From Ancistrus triradiatus (Eukaryota > Chordata > Actinopteri > Siluriformes > Loricariidae), in NCBI GenBank assembly GCA_025084515.1, contig JAJAGP010000427.1:120001-184000 (forward strand): a stretch of 64,000 nucleotides of DNA, written 5' to 3'. Made by a program: the position numbers and the translations under genes. How positions within the stretch are numbered: the first letter of the stretch is position 1; the number at the start of each line of letters is the position of its first letter. Under the pieces are notes generated by a model. The model was not told the DNA's origin and ran no database searches. It worked only from the letters and a program-made list of their open reading frames with translations. Of this stretch, positions 33,000 through 45,058 are shown one piece after another.

Positions 33000-33165
33000 A
33001 GTCATCCAGTAATGCTTCATCAGTGCTCACAGGATGCTGCCTATGGGATGGTAATGGCTGGAAATTTTTGTAGGTGGACAATTTTCACTCCAACACTCAC
33101 TACCACCATCACACCAGTGTCACTGCAGTGCTGAGAATGATCCACTGAGAATATTTTGATCATCT
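33000..33165. mobile_element. Element P, inner fragment
   Basis: TTCATCAGTGCTCACAGGAT, then GCTGCCTATGGGATGG...GGCTGG and CAGTGTCACTGCAGTGCTGA, then GAATGATCCACT, match the inner parts of the palindromic family in reverse relative to 27380-27440. Confidence 0.65.
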
Positions 33166-34913
33166 GACAGCACTAGGACTCTTTCATACCATAATGCGTG
33201 AATCAGATTCATTTAAATGGTTATCTTTTTTATATTCATATCATGCGATACATTTTCTCTGCTTATCATGTATGCAGTACATAACATTCTTTATGTTCGC
33301 CGCCGGTTGGATTCCATCGGATTTGATGCCGCCTGACTGTGTATACATAACAAACGTCCTGCAGCTGTGCTGTGTAGTGTTAATCAGACCAGTGCAGACC
33401 ACTGTTTGTAGTGTGAGTCAGGGTTCAAAGTTAGATTAGTGACTTTGACTTTGGCATGATAGCTGGCTTTTCACACAAAGCGAAGAAAGTCGCAGGTTAC
33501 TGCACCGGCTATCGTGCAGGTGTACCTGAAAACTGTATGGTATGGATTTGAATATATTTGAAGGAACTGCCGCTGAAGTGCTTTGAGGGCAGTTCAGGAG
33601 AAGCCACATTATCCAGTCATTAAGGTTTTACTCGGATCAGCTTAGGTCTGGAGGCCGGCTGGATTAAGTGACAATCCAGTAAAATCCAGTGCAAATTTGC
33701 AGGCTGTGTATAAAGACTGGGTATACTAGACATGCTCACTTTCGTAGGTTCAGCCATCACAGCTGAAGATGAAACCCACCTCGTTCCTGTGCACAGCTCA
33801 TGGATAGCTATCAGAAAGTCAATCAAACCGAGCACTTTCTCGGCTTCCTCATTTAACCTGTCTTACTTTCTTCTGTTATTTCTTACACGTTCCCCTCTCT
33901 GTTCCTTCTTACATGCGTCCCACGTTCTATTTCAGAGCGAAAGCATTTAGAGGCTTTGCGGTTTCCTTATAAAATCAAGCCAAGAAAACATTTTCTGCCT
34001 ATGTACTTGCTATTTTAAAAGCTTCCTAATAATCTTTTTTTCTTGTGTAATACTCTGCTAATAATTTCCCCCAGCTCAATTTAAATCTACTTCCCTATGA
34101 ACATACTCGACCTACCAAGGAAAGGCATTGATTGCTTTAATAACAATACAGTGGCCTGGAAAGTGGCCTTAAAAAGGAGCATATTAACACCCATAGGAGG
34201 AAATCTGCTGCTTGGCACTGGGGAGGTTGATTAGGGTAAGTCTGGAGTGTCCAGCAAAAAAAAAAAAAATCAGACAAATATCTGAGAAAGAAAAACAAAT
34301 TCAGACCTTCACTGAAGGTGATTAGACACATGCTCAGGTATAGACACATGCACGCAATTATACGTCTCCGTACTTATTTATCTGTCAGTGTCTTTTCGCG
34401 GTTAAAGTATCCTTTCACGCACACCTACAAGGCCTCACGTGTTCTTACTCATACATGGACATATTTGCGGTGGCTGGCAGGCTTATGAAAACCAGCAGGG
34501 ATTATTCTTGAATTAGACAAAGTCAGGGGTGCCTAAATAGGGACCGAGAAGTAAAGGGGAAATGGGAGGTCAGGTCTGGATTGTGCCTGAATTAGCCAGA
34601 CTATTCAGAACCCCCTGAAAAGCTCCTGGCTTCTTTCTCCACGAGCAAATTGGGAGGAAATCTGGCTATTGTCACATGTTCTGAAGTGGCTGGGGGTTTA
34701 GTGGGGTGCTTACCTACAGATGAAAGCTGAGACAATGGGGCGACATGGTCCGGATCGGCAGATGGACTGCTGGAGAGCAATCCTGAGGTTAAAGGCATTT
34801 TGAAATAGTGGCTGCTATCAGCTATCCACTGGAGAACCAGAGTGTGTAATAACTATTAGCTTAATTTTAGGTGCAGTCATGAAAAAGTGGTGTGCTTCCA
34901 AAATAACATACTG
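33166..34913. other. Unique intronic sequence
   Basis: Contains a 13-base poly-A near 34257. Nothing else is recognised; 33990-34140 is AT-rich without clear motifs. Confidence 0.4.
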
Positions 34914-35067
34914 TGTATTTATCCAGCGCGTCTTACAATCTAAGCAATTGTGGGTTAGGATCTTGTTCAAGAACCCAACAGTAGCAGATTAGGAGAGGTG
35001 GGATTTGAACCCTAGACCTTCTCGATTCATAGACCAGCACCTTAACTGCTAAGCAACCATGTCCCAC
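34914..35067 (-). mobile_element. SINE family S, tail-truncated, reverse
   Basis: CGTCTTACAATCTAAGCAAT, GTGGGATTTGAACCCTAGAC and TTAACTGCTAAGCAACCATG follow the family. The TTTACATTTA tail is missing. Confidence 0.82.
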
Positions 35068-35501
35068 CAGCAATATATGACATCTTAGCTGTCAGTTTGT
35101 AAAATACTGTGTCACTGCACACATTTCCCACCACAAAGGATAGGTTTTATGAAATTCATTCACCGCCTACTTGAAGCACTAGTTCCAACAAATGGCATCT
35201 AAAAGATATCCTACTTAGAAAGTAAGCATAATTGGACATTTCAGAAGTAGATAAGAATTGAGATTCTTAACGGCATCTCAATCAATCATGTGACTCCCAA
35301 CCTTGCCTTTAACTATACCCTCTCTTCAGTTTTTAGGCTATACTTTTATTTTATTCAGTGATTTAAGAGGTTATAAAGGGGTGAACATGGCCAGCAACAA
35401 TACTCAGGTAGGCTGTAGTGTTTAAATTGGTATTACGTGGCCCAAAATGTGCCAAGAAAATATCACCCACACCATTACACTGACACCAGCAACCTGAGCG
35501 G

Positions 35502-35683
35502 TTACATTTACAGCATTTAGCAGACGCCCTTATCCAGAGTGACTAATAATTGAATCCAAGCAATCGTGGGTTAAGGGCCTTGCTCAAGGACCCAACAGTG
35601 ACAGCTTGGCAGAGGGGGGATTTGAACCCTGGACCTTCTGGTCCATAGTCCAGTACCTTACCTGCTAGGCTACCACAGTCCCA
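35502..35683 (-). mobile_element. SINE family S, full-length, reverse
   Basis: TTACATTTACAGCATTTAGC through GGATTTGAACCCTGGACC to GCTAGGCTACCACAGTCCCA. It is 14 bp from the next copy in the same orientation. Confidence 0.92.
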
Positions 35684-35696
35684 AAAAAGAATTGCA

Positions 35697-35855
35697 TTAT
35701 GTCATGTAGCAGATGTATCCAGAGCGACTTACAATCCAAGCAATTGTGGGTTAAAGACCTTGCTCAAGGACCCAACAGGGGCAGCGGAGGGATTTGAACC
35801 CAGGACCTTTGGGTCCGTAGTCCAGTAACTTAACCACTAGGCTACCACAGTCCCA
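35697..35855 (-). mobile_element. SINE family S, reverse, adjacent copy
   Basis: ATGTAGCAGATGTATCCAGA through GGATTTGAACCCAGGACC to CACTAGGCTACCACAGTCCC. The outer tail is shortened. The pair 35502/35697 is a head-to-tail doublet. Confidence 0.88.
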
Positions 35856-36455
35856 CTGTTGGTACATATACATATATACATATACATATACCGTGTATAC
35901 TAATTTTGGTGAGCCATTGCAAACTGTAGCCTCAGTTGACTGTCTTAGCTGACAGGAGTGGACATCTGCTGCAGTAGCCCATCTGCTTCAAGGATTGATG
36001 TGATGTGCATTCGGTTGTAATGAGTGGTTATTTGAGTTACTGTTGCCTTTCTATTAGCTCAAACCAGACGGGTCATTCTCTTCTGATTTCTGGCATCAAT
36101 AAAGCATTTTCACCCAAAGAACTGCCTTACTGGATATTTTTCTCTTTTTCAGATCTTTCTCTGTAAACCCTAGAGATGGCTGTGTGTGAAAATCCCATTA
36201 GATCAGATGGACATAAAATCCCTCAGACCAGCCCGTCTAGCACCAACAACCATGCCACATTTAAAGTCTCTTAAATCACCTTTCTTCCCCATTGTGAAGT
36301 TTTTTTTAATTCAGCAGGTTTGAAATTCATTATTTTAACCATAGAGAACCATATTGTAATTAATAATTATTACATAGTCCTATGGCTATTGCTTATTTAT
36401 ATACTGCCAGTATATTATTATTGTATTGTTCCACTCTAGTGCAGTGCATTCTGCT
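35856..36455. other. Intron between SINEs and repeat R
   Basis: A short CATATA-type tract lies at 35865-35890. Nothing else is recognised. Confidence 0.4.
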
Positions 36456-36960
36456 TCTTATGCCCAGCTGGTCACGCAAACCAATCAATGCTGTACATCC
36501 ACGGGCAGAGGCGGGAGTTAAAGAGCAGAAGTCCATGATTCACTGGTCGAGCTTGTTAGCTCATGTTTAGACTAGAGTCTAACTCGGTTGACATGTTAAG
36601 AGACTTTTACTTGTGTTGGTGGCTATGGCTTTTCTCTACTTACTTGTAACAGGTTGTATATGGAGTTCATAAGTGTATGTGGCTGTCCTATTGTAAATAG
36701 TACTCCTTTGTTTGTCCCCCCAATACCTGCATGTTCTCTCTCTTTTCTAACTATATAAACTGGTTCACATTCACTCGTTGAATCTCTATTTCATCTGGCT
36801 GATCTTCTGTGTTGTTCGTAATACTGTCTATTAATGCATTTTGAGTATCAGAAGTATGAGTCGTTTCAATCACTCATCAATCACTCGTGTTTTCAGCGGC
36901 ATCGCTGACACATCTTCCCTTACATTACAGTAGCCTATATAGGAAATGTGACTTGTGTGG
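36456..36960 (+). repeat. Repeat R, copy 3 (longest)
   Basis: Shares CAGCTGGTCACGCAA-like, AACTCGGTTGACATGTTAAG, ACATAAACTGGTTCACATTC-type, CATTTCATCTGGCTGATCTT and TTACATTACAGTAGC blocks with the copies at 38615, 63265 and 300. The CTATATAAACTGG block looks like a TATA box, so part could derive from an LTR, but TIR-like ends in other copies argue for a DNA element. Confidence 0.7.
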
Positions 36961-38294
36961 TCCAATATTTGGTAGAGAAGTTCTGCAAATGCTGTTATTA
37001 TTATTATTTAGGACTTTAAGAACTGAACAAGAAGGCTGTAGCTCATGTCTTTTTCCTCATCAAACCAAGTGGAACATCAAATAGCAGAGCACCATCTACC
37101 GAGAAAGTGCAAAGCGGAATCGGGCGAATATTCACCAGCTGAATGAATATTAATGCACTTTGGCGGTCCCGGCTTTCTCTCAGACGCTTCCTGTGTGTGT
37201 CACGCACCTCAGCTAACCAGGCAGCGTACTGGTCAGTAAAGATTGGTGTGCTGCCTGCCAGCCCTCACCTCACCTCTCCTGTCCTTTTTTGAGGCACCGG
37301 GTCCATGTTTCTCGTCAGCACGAACACCCTCTTCCTCCCTCGCCACCCCTGAGGTCTTCCGGAGCCTTCCTCAACATTCTGCCCGTGTCTGCACTCTCAT
37401 TAATCAAAGTCAAGCTCAGACCCCGAGCGCAACAACAAGGCCAGTATTCTCCACTCGGCCCCCTCAAACGCTCATACATCTCATTGTTCCTTCGCCGATT
37501 CACATGGGCAAGAAAAAAGGCCAAGAGTCCGACATGAAAGGGATGAGACCCAAACGAGCGAAGAAGAGGCGTCTTTCTTTTTTTTCCTTTTTTTGGCTTT
37601 CCTCCTACTCATTGGAGTTTTCTCACTCTCTGTGTCTATCGCACTATTCATTCGGGACAAACAGTAGCATCAGAGACATGAAAGTTTGCTATAATTAATC
37701 CGCTGTTAAAAAAAAAAAACAGTGAGTGAGAGAGTAAGGAAGAAAAGAAGAGAGAGAGAGATGTGTATGTCACTTTTTGGCCTGTGTTTATTGTCCCTTG
37801 TTTGTCATTAACCTTTGCTGTAAGTCCCGGATGGAGCTGCCACTTTGTATGTACAAAGACAGCACTTTTTTCCACCCGGGAAAGAAAAAGCATTTATTCA
37901 TGTCTGCAGGGAGAAAACTCAAATATTTTTTGAAGGATTTTATGCTGATGCAGAAAGTTTTGACAGACAACAGAGAGCAAAGATTCAGTCATTTAAACAG
38001 AGCCAAGCTGACAGTGCTGGTGGTTTGCATAAGTGAAATGGAAAATCATTAAATCATTCCTCTCTCGCGCGCTCTCGCGCTCTCTCTCCTGCTCAAACCC
38101 TTCTCCGTCGCATCGGTTTATTCTCACCAGTGACCAAAGCTTCCTAATGTCTAATTGTGTATGTTTCACGTTCCTCAATCCTCTTAGTTTATATGGCCAT
38201 GTGAAATCCATTAACACCTATTTCAAATCAATTCAAACACATTTCACTGCAATAATAGGGTGAGACAACTAATTGGTTAGCATTCGAAATCATG
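36961..38294. other. Unique intronic sequence
   Basis: Contains short (AG)n at 37747-37762 and CTCTCGCGC repeats near 38062-38085. The 151-codon open frame at 37243-37698 has no domain motif and I do not call it a gene. Confidence 0.4.
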
Positions 38295-38452
38295 TACATT
38301 TACAGCATTTAGGAGACGCCCTTATCCAGAGAGACTTACAATTGGTACAGTCTTACAATCCAAGCAATTGTGGGTTAAGGGTCTTGCTCAAGGACCCAAC
38401 AGTGGCAGCTTGGCAGAGGTGGGATTTGAACCCTGGATCTTCTGGACCAGAA
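38295..38452 (-). mobile_element. SINE family S, reverse, head-truncated
   Basis: TACATTTACAGCATTTAGGA through GGATTTGAACCCTGGATC, then stops at GGACCAGAACC. The A-box end is missing, as in 5'-truncated retroposition. Confidence 0.88.
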
Positions 38453-38614
38453 CCTATATAATCTATTTGCTCTATGAGCGTTTGCTTTATCTGAACACAT
38501 TATTATAGAATTTTTTATCTTTCACCTTTCTAGACCTTTCTTTTTTCTACATTTCTACAAGGTCTACATTTAATTGACTAGTTAATGGTTCATTAGAATC
38601 TGTACAAATTGTAT

Positions 38615-39212
38615 GCAGGTATGCGCCATTTAACGTCCATCTGATTCCAAGTTCTGTGTGCTTTGATAGCAGAGATCATACAGATGATAATAAATCATAA
38701 TAGGAAATAGCATTGTGTCTTTTAACTCAGCTGGTCAGGCGGTCAGAGTGCTCGTCTGCTCGTTAGAACTCGGTTGATGTGTTTAGAGATTTTTTGTGAA
38801 AGTTACTCATGTCTTTGTGTGACTTTCCACTACTTATTTGAAGCTTCTTTTGTCCCCCACTACCTGCATATTATCCCTAACCTATAACTACATAAACTGG
38901 TTCACATTCACTCCTAGGGTCTCTGTTTCATCTGGCTGATCTTCCATGTTGTTCGTATTACTGTCTACCAATGCATTTTTGGCTTCTGTCAAACAAAAGT
39001 GTCAGGTCCATCATTCCATCTTCTTAAGTGTTACAGCTTTCCCCTACACAGGGATTTAACAGTACTGCATGTTAACTGCATGTTCTATAATTGTATAAAT
39101 GTTCTATAATGTTCTGTAATTATTGTGAATTTCCATAAAGTAAAAGGTTGAACCTGCATAACAGTTTAGGCTTCTGGGATGCTGTGTAGATGGTAGCGTT
39201 CCACTTGTCGTT
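38615..39212 (+). repeat. Repeat R, copy 4
   Basis: Begins GCAGGTATGCGCCATTTAAC, the inverse of the R end at 14627-14645 and equal to the terminus at 63275. The R core follows (GTTAGAACTCGGTTGATGTG, CTACATAAACTGGTTCACAT, TTCATCTGGCTGATCTTCCA) and then 39176-39210 (GGATGCTGTGTAGATGGTAG), shared with 14405. A SINE inserted at its right edge. Confidence 0.65.
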
Positions 39213-39215
39213 TGT

Positions 39216-39370
39216 GGGACTGTGGTAGCCTAGCGGTTAAGGTACTGGACTATAGACCAAAAGGTCCAGGGTTCAAATCCCATCTCTGCCAAGCTGCCAC
39301 TGTTGGGTCCTTGAGCAAGGCCCTTAACCCACAATGGCTTGGATTGTAAGATTGTATTAATTGTAAGTCG
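39216..39370 (+). mobile_element. SINE family S, tail-truncated
   Basis: GGGACTGTGGTAGCCTAGCG, B box GGTTCAAATCCC and GCCCTTAACCCACAATGGCT are present. It stops after TTGTAAGTCGCC, before the GGATAAG tail. Confidence 0.9.
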
Positions 39371-40480
39371 CCCACCCAGGATTGGTAAAGCATCCAAAGA
39401 ACTTTTTGTGCAGATGTGTGTTACATTTCGCTTCTGTTTCCTTGTGGCTGAAAATATAAAACTGGAAGATGATCGACATGAGAGAGCGAGAGTGAGAGAG
39501 AGAGAGATATGGCACTGAGTGACCTGAGCCTGGATGACTGATGACCCCTTCTCCTGTTCGCGTCAGCCCTCTTGCCTAGCTCAGTCACATGCCACATTGT
39601 GTAGCGCTGTTTGCCAATAGACCTCTGTCTTCAACACAGAGAGGCAATCAGTCTTTTCATCTGTGAGCTCTTGCTTTCACACACCCTCATATAGTTCCTC
39701 CAGGCGCTGGCCGGCCGGCTGGAGGGAGAAGGGCGATGGGAAATTACATTGCCAATCAATCTCCTGTGCCGTCTTGATGAAGGCTGTCTAAACTTTTGCT
39801 CTTTAACTAACCCTCAGAGGTCCATTAAGAATGCTGGACATAAAGTGGACAAACAATAGAGAAGATTAAAAGCCATTCGGTTCTGCTGCAGGTTTGTAAG
39901 GAGGTGGTGGGAAAACGAATGATGGGGGGGCAGTGTTGTCCGCAATATTTTAGGAAATGTAGCTGTTCGAGATATACGATGTGGGTTTTTTTCACCAGCA
40001 CTTTGCCATGAGTAGAGCCAGATGCCTCTGCAACATTTTGGTGACTCTTCAGACTTAGCATTTGACAAACAACACACACAGCAATTTACTCGCCTGCTTT
40101 TGTGTGTGTGTGTGCTATGCTTTAGAAGGATTTTCGATTGACCGCCTTTGAAACAACTCGTTGCGGTAATTGTGTTGTTATTTCTAGTGCTGTAATAGAA
40201 TGTGGTATGAAACCACATTGCTGGTGTTGTGACCGGTCACGTAATAGCTCTGTTAAATATTCAGAACGGATCCTTCAATATTCAAGCAGTACAAACCTGA
40301 GCTCATGTAAAGTTTATGAGAATTTAAATGAGCAAGCGCAATCTTGCTTGGATCACTTGGTATATTACGTAAGGCATAAGTCCTAACTGACCTTAATGTT
40401 TACAAATCGTAGTACTTTACATTTGTGGGTATTTGCTTGGGGGACGATTGCCATGTTCTCCAAAATATTACTTTAAATTA
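39371..40480. other. Unique intronic sequence
   Basis: (AG)n lies near 39483-39508 and (GT)n at about 40101-40114. An AATGTGGT/ACCACATT hairpin lies at 40198-40218. No gene is recognised. Confidence 0.4.
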
Positions 40481-40896
40481 AAGTTCTGTACAAAAGTTTT
40501 AGGCTACCATTTAGATTTGTTGTTTTACCAATGGTATAATGACCATATATAACATATTGCTGACAATTGGATTCCATAATACTCTTTTCCACTAATCTTC
40601 AATCCAACCTTTGTGAGCTTTATCATATCCTACCCTTCCACAAAAGAGCATTCCTGATCAAGCTTCTTCAGACTGTACAAGGGTCAGCTTGGAATAGTGA
40701 TGAAGCTGCCAGATGCTGCTGTTGCTCAAGTGTAAGGGGAGGTCACACTGAATACTTGCCACTGTAGCCTACAGAAGCTGTTTTTGTTGGGGTTTTTTTT
40801 CTGGTTGTACTCTAATAAAGAGACTGGGAAATAATTACATATGGTCATTATACCATTTCTAAAACAATGGTGGCCTGAGACTTTTGCACAGTACTG
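40481..40896. mobile_element. Family C element, short complete copy
   Basis: The left terminus TTCTGTACAAAAGTTTTAGG is degenerate. The right terminus CTTTTGCACAGTACTG is followed by TA (40897-40898). The core has TTCCTGATCAAGCTTCTTCA, GAAGCTGCCAGATGCTGCTG and AAGTGTAAGGGGAGGTCACA. It is 416 bp and non-coding. Confidence 0.82.
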
Positions 40897-40898
40897 TA

Positions 40899-42446
40899 TC
40901 TCTACTAGTACTGGTTTGACCTCCTGTATAATTTGCATTGATATACGTCCATTTGACACTCCATGGTGATCAATCTTTTGTATATCATTAATGTTGTCTT
41001 TACAGACATGGCATTCCTTTGAATAGCTTTATTCGTTGGTATGAGCTTCAGGAATGTGTACTGAAACAGAGAGAGTGACAGAGAGCTCAGCAGGCTCCGA
41101 GCTCAGTGATACAGACTGACTCTGAGGTTATTTTCTCAGCTCAAAAGAGGGCAAAAATACCACGACAGGCCCCGAGCAAATTTCGCCATGCCCATACACG
41201 GTATTAAGATGTCTCTGATCCTCAGTGGCCTGCTGCTCTCTCTCCTTGTCTCTCTCTTGTCTGGGATGATGGCCAAATGCCACCGAGGACACTCTTGTCT
41301 AATAAATCATCCCTATTTCAACATCTGCAAGGCCCAAAGGCTCTACCCCTTGCTAAGACGGGCCCTTCTTTTTCTCACCGGGAGAGCCCTTAGGGACGAC
41401 AAAACTCTCTATTGTCTCAGCTCCAGTGAAGAGGAGTTTCTCTTCTCTTCCACCCTTTTTTGACAAAAGGCGTCTGAAGGCCAGCTTTAGTCTGCCAGCA
41501 AAGATGGCCTGCGCTCGGCAGGGAAGCCACTCTCCCTCGATCGTCGCCTCTTTTCTCTCCGTCCTCTACCCTCTCTCTCGCTCCGGTCTTTTAATGCTCT
41601 CCTCCCGCGGAGGTCACTTGTCAGGCCCGACTCTTTTCATTCCTTACAGCACTCTCAGAAGAGTATAAAGACATCAAGTGCAGAGGAGGGGTAAAAAAAA
41701 AAGGCAAAATTTCCAGAAAGAGATATTAGGCATGGCTGTCACTGCCATTCTTTGGCCACTTTTCATCTTAAAGTGTAATAGAGAAAAAGAACAGGGGGGA
41801 AGAAAAGGAATAGATAAATAAACAGCTTTGGCCAAAACTTGAATCAGGAGCGCGATTCTTTTATTTTTAAAAAATAGACAGAAAAGAAAGATTAAAACCC
41901 CCTGGAAATGGTAATTGCGTAGAAAATGGGGCGGAAACAATTCAAAATGTTTAGATGTATTGTTCAGATCCCAACTAAGCTATTCATTAGGTTTGTGCAG
42001 GGTAGAGCACGCAGGGAACACGGTGGGTGAGGCAACAGATATTGGGAGGTGTCTTTGAATGGGTAAAACTGTCCCCATAAGGATCACCTCCTCAGTATTG
42101 TACTGCGAGTAGTCTTACTGTTCTTCTGTAAAATACTTACTCCATTACCGAGAAAATGTTTCCAAAAACATTTAAAAATACTAAAAGACTGTAAAATCAA
42201 ATGAGGTTCTCCTCTATGATATCTGTTTTATTGAAAACACGAAGGTGACATTCCAAATGTTTTGGATAGAGAATCTGGAATTCTGGTCTAATCTTTAAAT
42301 CCGCCTACACACACCATGATTATATTTAACCACAGAACACGAGAGGCATGTGTTATCGCAAATAGCATCAAAACGGTTGATGATGAAGGAGTGTGCCATA
42401 GATAATTCACAGCCTTGATAACCATTGGTTGTAACACATTTAGAGA
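40899..42446. other. Unique intronic sequence
   Basis: 41100-41680 is rather GC-rich, with pyrimidine-rich CTCTCTCCTTGTCTCTCTC runs. Its open frames show no family motif. No repeat is recognised. Confidence 0.4.
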
Positions 42447-43006
42447 GTGCGTTTACATGCACTTAATAAGCCAATAACGGGGGCAGAAATCAGATTTTGT
42501 CGTCATCCTCACCTAGTAACAGCCAAACACCAGTTTTACATGACTCAACTCGGGCAATAATCGAGCAATTTCTGTCTACTTTGTAACCAGACTATAATCT
42601 CACAGAAATATGTGACGTAAACTTCAAATTTTAATATGAACTGATCAAATTCTTCATTTTCTCGAATATATACTGCATTTCTCTAATATATACACACAAA
42701 TGTTCGATAACTGTTTAGCAGGTGCTGCCTTTAATTCCAGGGTTGCCATATCCCACAACGGAATCCCGCACCAGGTCTATAAGCCCAAAAGAAGCAAAAC
42801 CTGGCAACCGTGGTTTTTACAATAGCCACTCTATGCACATTAGCAGATCAGGTAACTTGTATAGAATCACTGAGAAATCTGATTACTGAGATCAATTCCG
42901 GCTGTCTGTATTGGATTTCTTAATCTGATTTCTAGATCGGAGTATGCTGTATACACAACGACTTGAATAATCAGAATTGGATTATTACATGCATGTTAAC
43001 ACACTT
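42447..43006. mobile_element. Foldback MITE with TTTACATGCA termini
   Basis: The left end GCGTTTACATGCACTTAATA, then AGCC, pairs with the right end GGATTATTACATGCATGTTA, then ACAC. Subterminal CAGATTTTG/TAATCTGATT words also pair. This terminus type is common in teleost non-autonomous DNA elements. It is 560 bp with no transposase. Confidence 0.75.
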
Positions 43007-44140
43007 TGTTGGTTTTACACACCTTTTTTTTTTTTTTACAACAAAATAAAAAAACAAAATAAATCATAGAAGCCCTGGATTTCATACTGCATATGCTGTA
43101 ATAGTGATAATACCTACCACCAAAACGTAGGTCCACAACAAATGACAACAATGGTAACAATTCCATACTCTGCCTTAACCCGGTATGCTACAAATAGTTT
43201 ATATAACACTATTTATATGTATTTTATTAGGCGTATAATAATGTTAATTTGCATAGGGATTGTTTGTGTGTCGCGTGTGTGCGAACGCGTTCAACGGAAT
43301 GATACTGGTTTTGGGTGTGAAAAGCTGTGCTGTTCAATCACACAAATATTCATCATGGTGAGAACGCTGCTCAACCATCAGATTATAAGGTCGTAACTAA
43401 CCTACTGTAAACGTATGGGTAGGAGGGAAAGTTGTATCTATTCATGTTACTACTTACATCATTAGCCTAGCATGTATTCCAGCGGCAGTGCACCACCTGT
43501 ACTCGCCCCCTTCAAAAATATTTTGATTGGCAATTAACCCTGAGAAGCATCGCACGTTTCCCGCTGGCAAAGGGACCTTGGTGAATCAATCTGCAGCACG
43601 TCAGCACCATGAAAGGAGGCATTTGACAGAGTATCCCAACATCCACTAGAGCCCTGCAAAAGACACGCAGCTCTAAAGAGGGTCGGGGCAGCGGGCCCGA
43701 CACAAGCCTCAACTGTCCGTGCTGCATGAAAAGTGGCAGATAGCAACAACATGCGCATTGTCTGTTCAGACCTGCCGCAGAGCTTCAGAGGAGCTCAGTG
43801 GTGCCTCAGCGGTTCCAAGCTGAACATATTCATGCTGCGTCTTGGTCATGGCTAGTGTGGACAGGTTTTGGTTGCTGCAAATATGATAAATCGTTACGAT
43901 ATCATGATAAATGATAATCTAACTCTGACTTGAGGGTGTCCAATATTGACCAAAAATGAGATCTTGATATTTTCTGGCATAACTGCTAATGGTAACTGCC
44001 GCTGTGTGTGTGTTCTGAGGCTTAAGTTCCTGTTTTCCCTTTCGGTGGCAAGACAAACTCTTTAGGACCCAGAAGACAACGATGGAAACAAGAAACCACG
44101 ATGAAAATAGCAGAAACATTCACCGAGCAATGGGTTTTTG
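43007..44140. other. Unique intronic sequence
   Basis: Poly-T lies at 43025-43037. 43985-44055 (GTAACTGCCGCTG...AAGTTCCTGTTTTCCCTTTC) resembles 18925-18990 (ACTGCAGCCTG...AAGTTCCTGTTTCCTGTCAG), a possible further dispersed repeat. Confidence 0.4.
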
Positions 44141-44149
44141 GTGATTCTG

Positions 44150-44353
44150 ATCCTGTTTACTGAATGGTGAATCATTAATCGTGAATCGATTTTCAGCTGA
44201 AACGAGTCACGCGGCTAACTCATACAGCTGAAGCAGTGCGCAAGGACCGAGCAAAAGACGCAACTGAGGCACATGTTTTCTTGTCAAGAAATGGCGTTCG
44301 AGAACCGAAGTGTGACGAGCCAAATGGGGTCAAGAACCGAGCTTTTCCACTGT
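44150..44353. repeat. MITE-end fragment
   Basis: GCGTTCGAGAACCGAAGTGT, GGGGTCAAGAACCGAGCTTT and TCCACTGTA resemble the inverse of the GTGGTACC...GAACC terminus at 16067. The partner end is not clear. Confidence 0.4.
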
Positions 44354-44516
44354 ATTCAAAAGTTGTTTGAAGCCTTGTCTCTCAACTGCCTAATTGGCAC
44401 CGACCGTGTCTTGCGCATGTAATTTGTGACAGCATTTGTTTTTGTGCATACCATCTGTTACATTTCGTTGTCCACAAAGATAGTTTTGGTTTGCTGAGTG
44501 TGTTTTTGTTATGCTG

Positions 44517-44520
<4 letters not shown>

Positions 44521-44553
<33 letters not shown>
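44521..44553 (+). repeat. Poly-G run (33 G)
   Basis: An uninterrupted run of 33 G follows GCTGTACC and precedes TGGTGGCTGG. Runs this long are rare in vertebrate DNA and could form G-quadruplexes. An assembly or sequencing artefact is possible. Confidence 0.98.
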
Positions 44554-44554
<1 letters not shown>

Positions 44555-45058
44555 GGTGGCTGGTTTAAGCCTGTCCTGGACAACTGACTCCTAAAGATTG
44601 TCATAACTTTCATATTCTTGCATGGTTTTTTTAGTTCGCAGATGGTGACTGAGTCGTTGTTTGTTTGTCCCTTTATGGCAACTGATTGTCTGACAGTTTG
44701 GTAGATCGCTGTTTTTGGAGCAACATCCCCTCTTTTTCAAGACGAACCACCTCATGGTGAGCATGGGATGAGTCAATTACATGTAATGGCAGCTGGGAAG
44801 GCTGGTGTGGCTGTAGTTTGTATCTGCACAGTTTTTGTTCCTTTATTGTTTTTCCACTTCAGTCATGCGCTTTTAGATAGAACGCTAGGTGGGTTTGTGG
44901 TGCCCCCACACTGTGTGCGCAGTAGTCTATCCTACCTGGCAACCTGACACAGTGAATACATGAACTCCAAAGGCATGTTTTTGACTGTTTTTTGCACAGT
45001 GAGTGACATGTACAAAAATGTCAGCAAGCACATTAAAAAAACAATTAAGATATTACTT
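44554..45058. other. Unique intronic sequence
   Basis: No recognised feature between the poly-G run and the next SINE. Confidence 0.4.

Noticed and set aside
36594..36855. Solo LTR of a retrovirus-like element
   Set aside because: A TATA-like block is present, but other copies extend past both proposed edges and end in inverted repeats, which suits a DNA element better.
37243..37698. 151-codon open frame with a serine/proline-rich start
   Set aside because: Low-complexity composition, a competing frame in the same place and no similarity I can recognise.
40138..40386. Cysteine-containing 82-codon frame
   Set aside because: No zinc-finger spacing and no flanking splice sites; likely chance.
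41188..41463. Short frame with a hydrophobic, signal-like N-terminus
   Set aside because: The leucine/serine run comes from a pyrimidine-rich CTCTCTC stretch; there is no family similarity.
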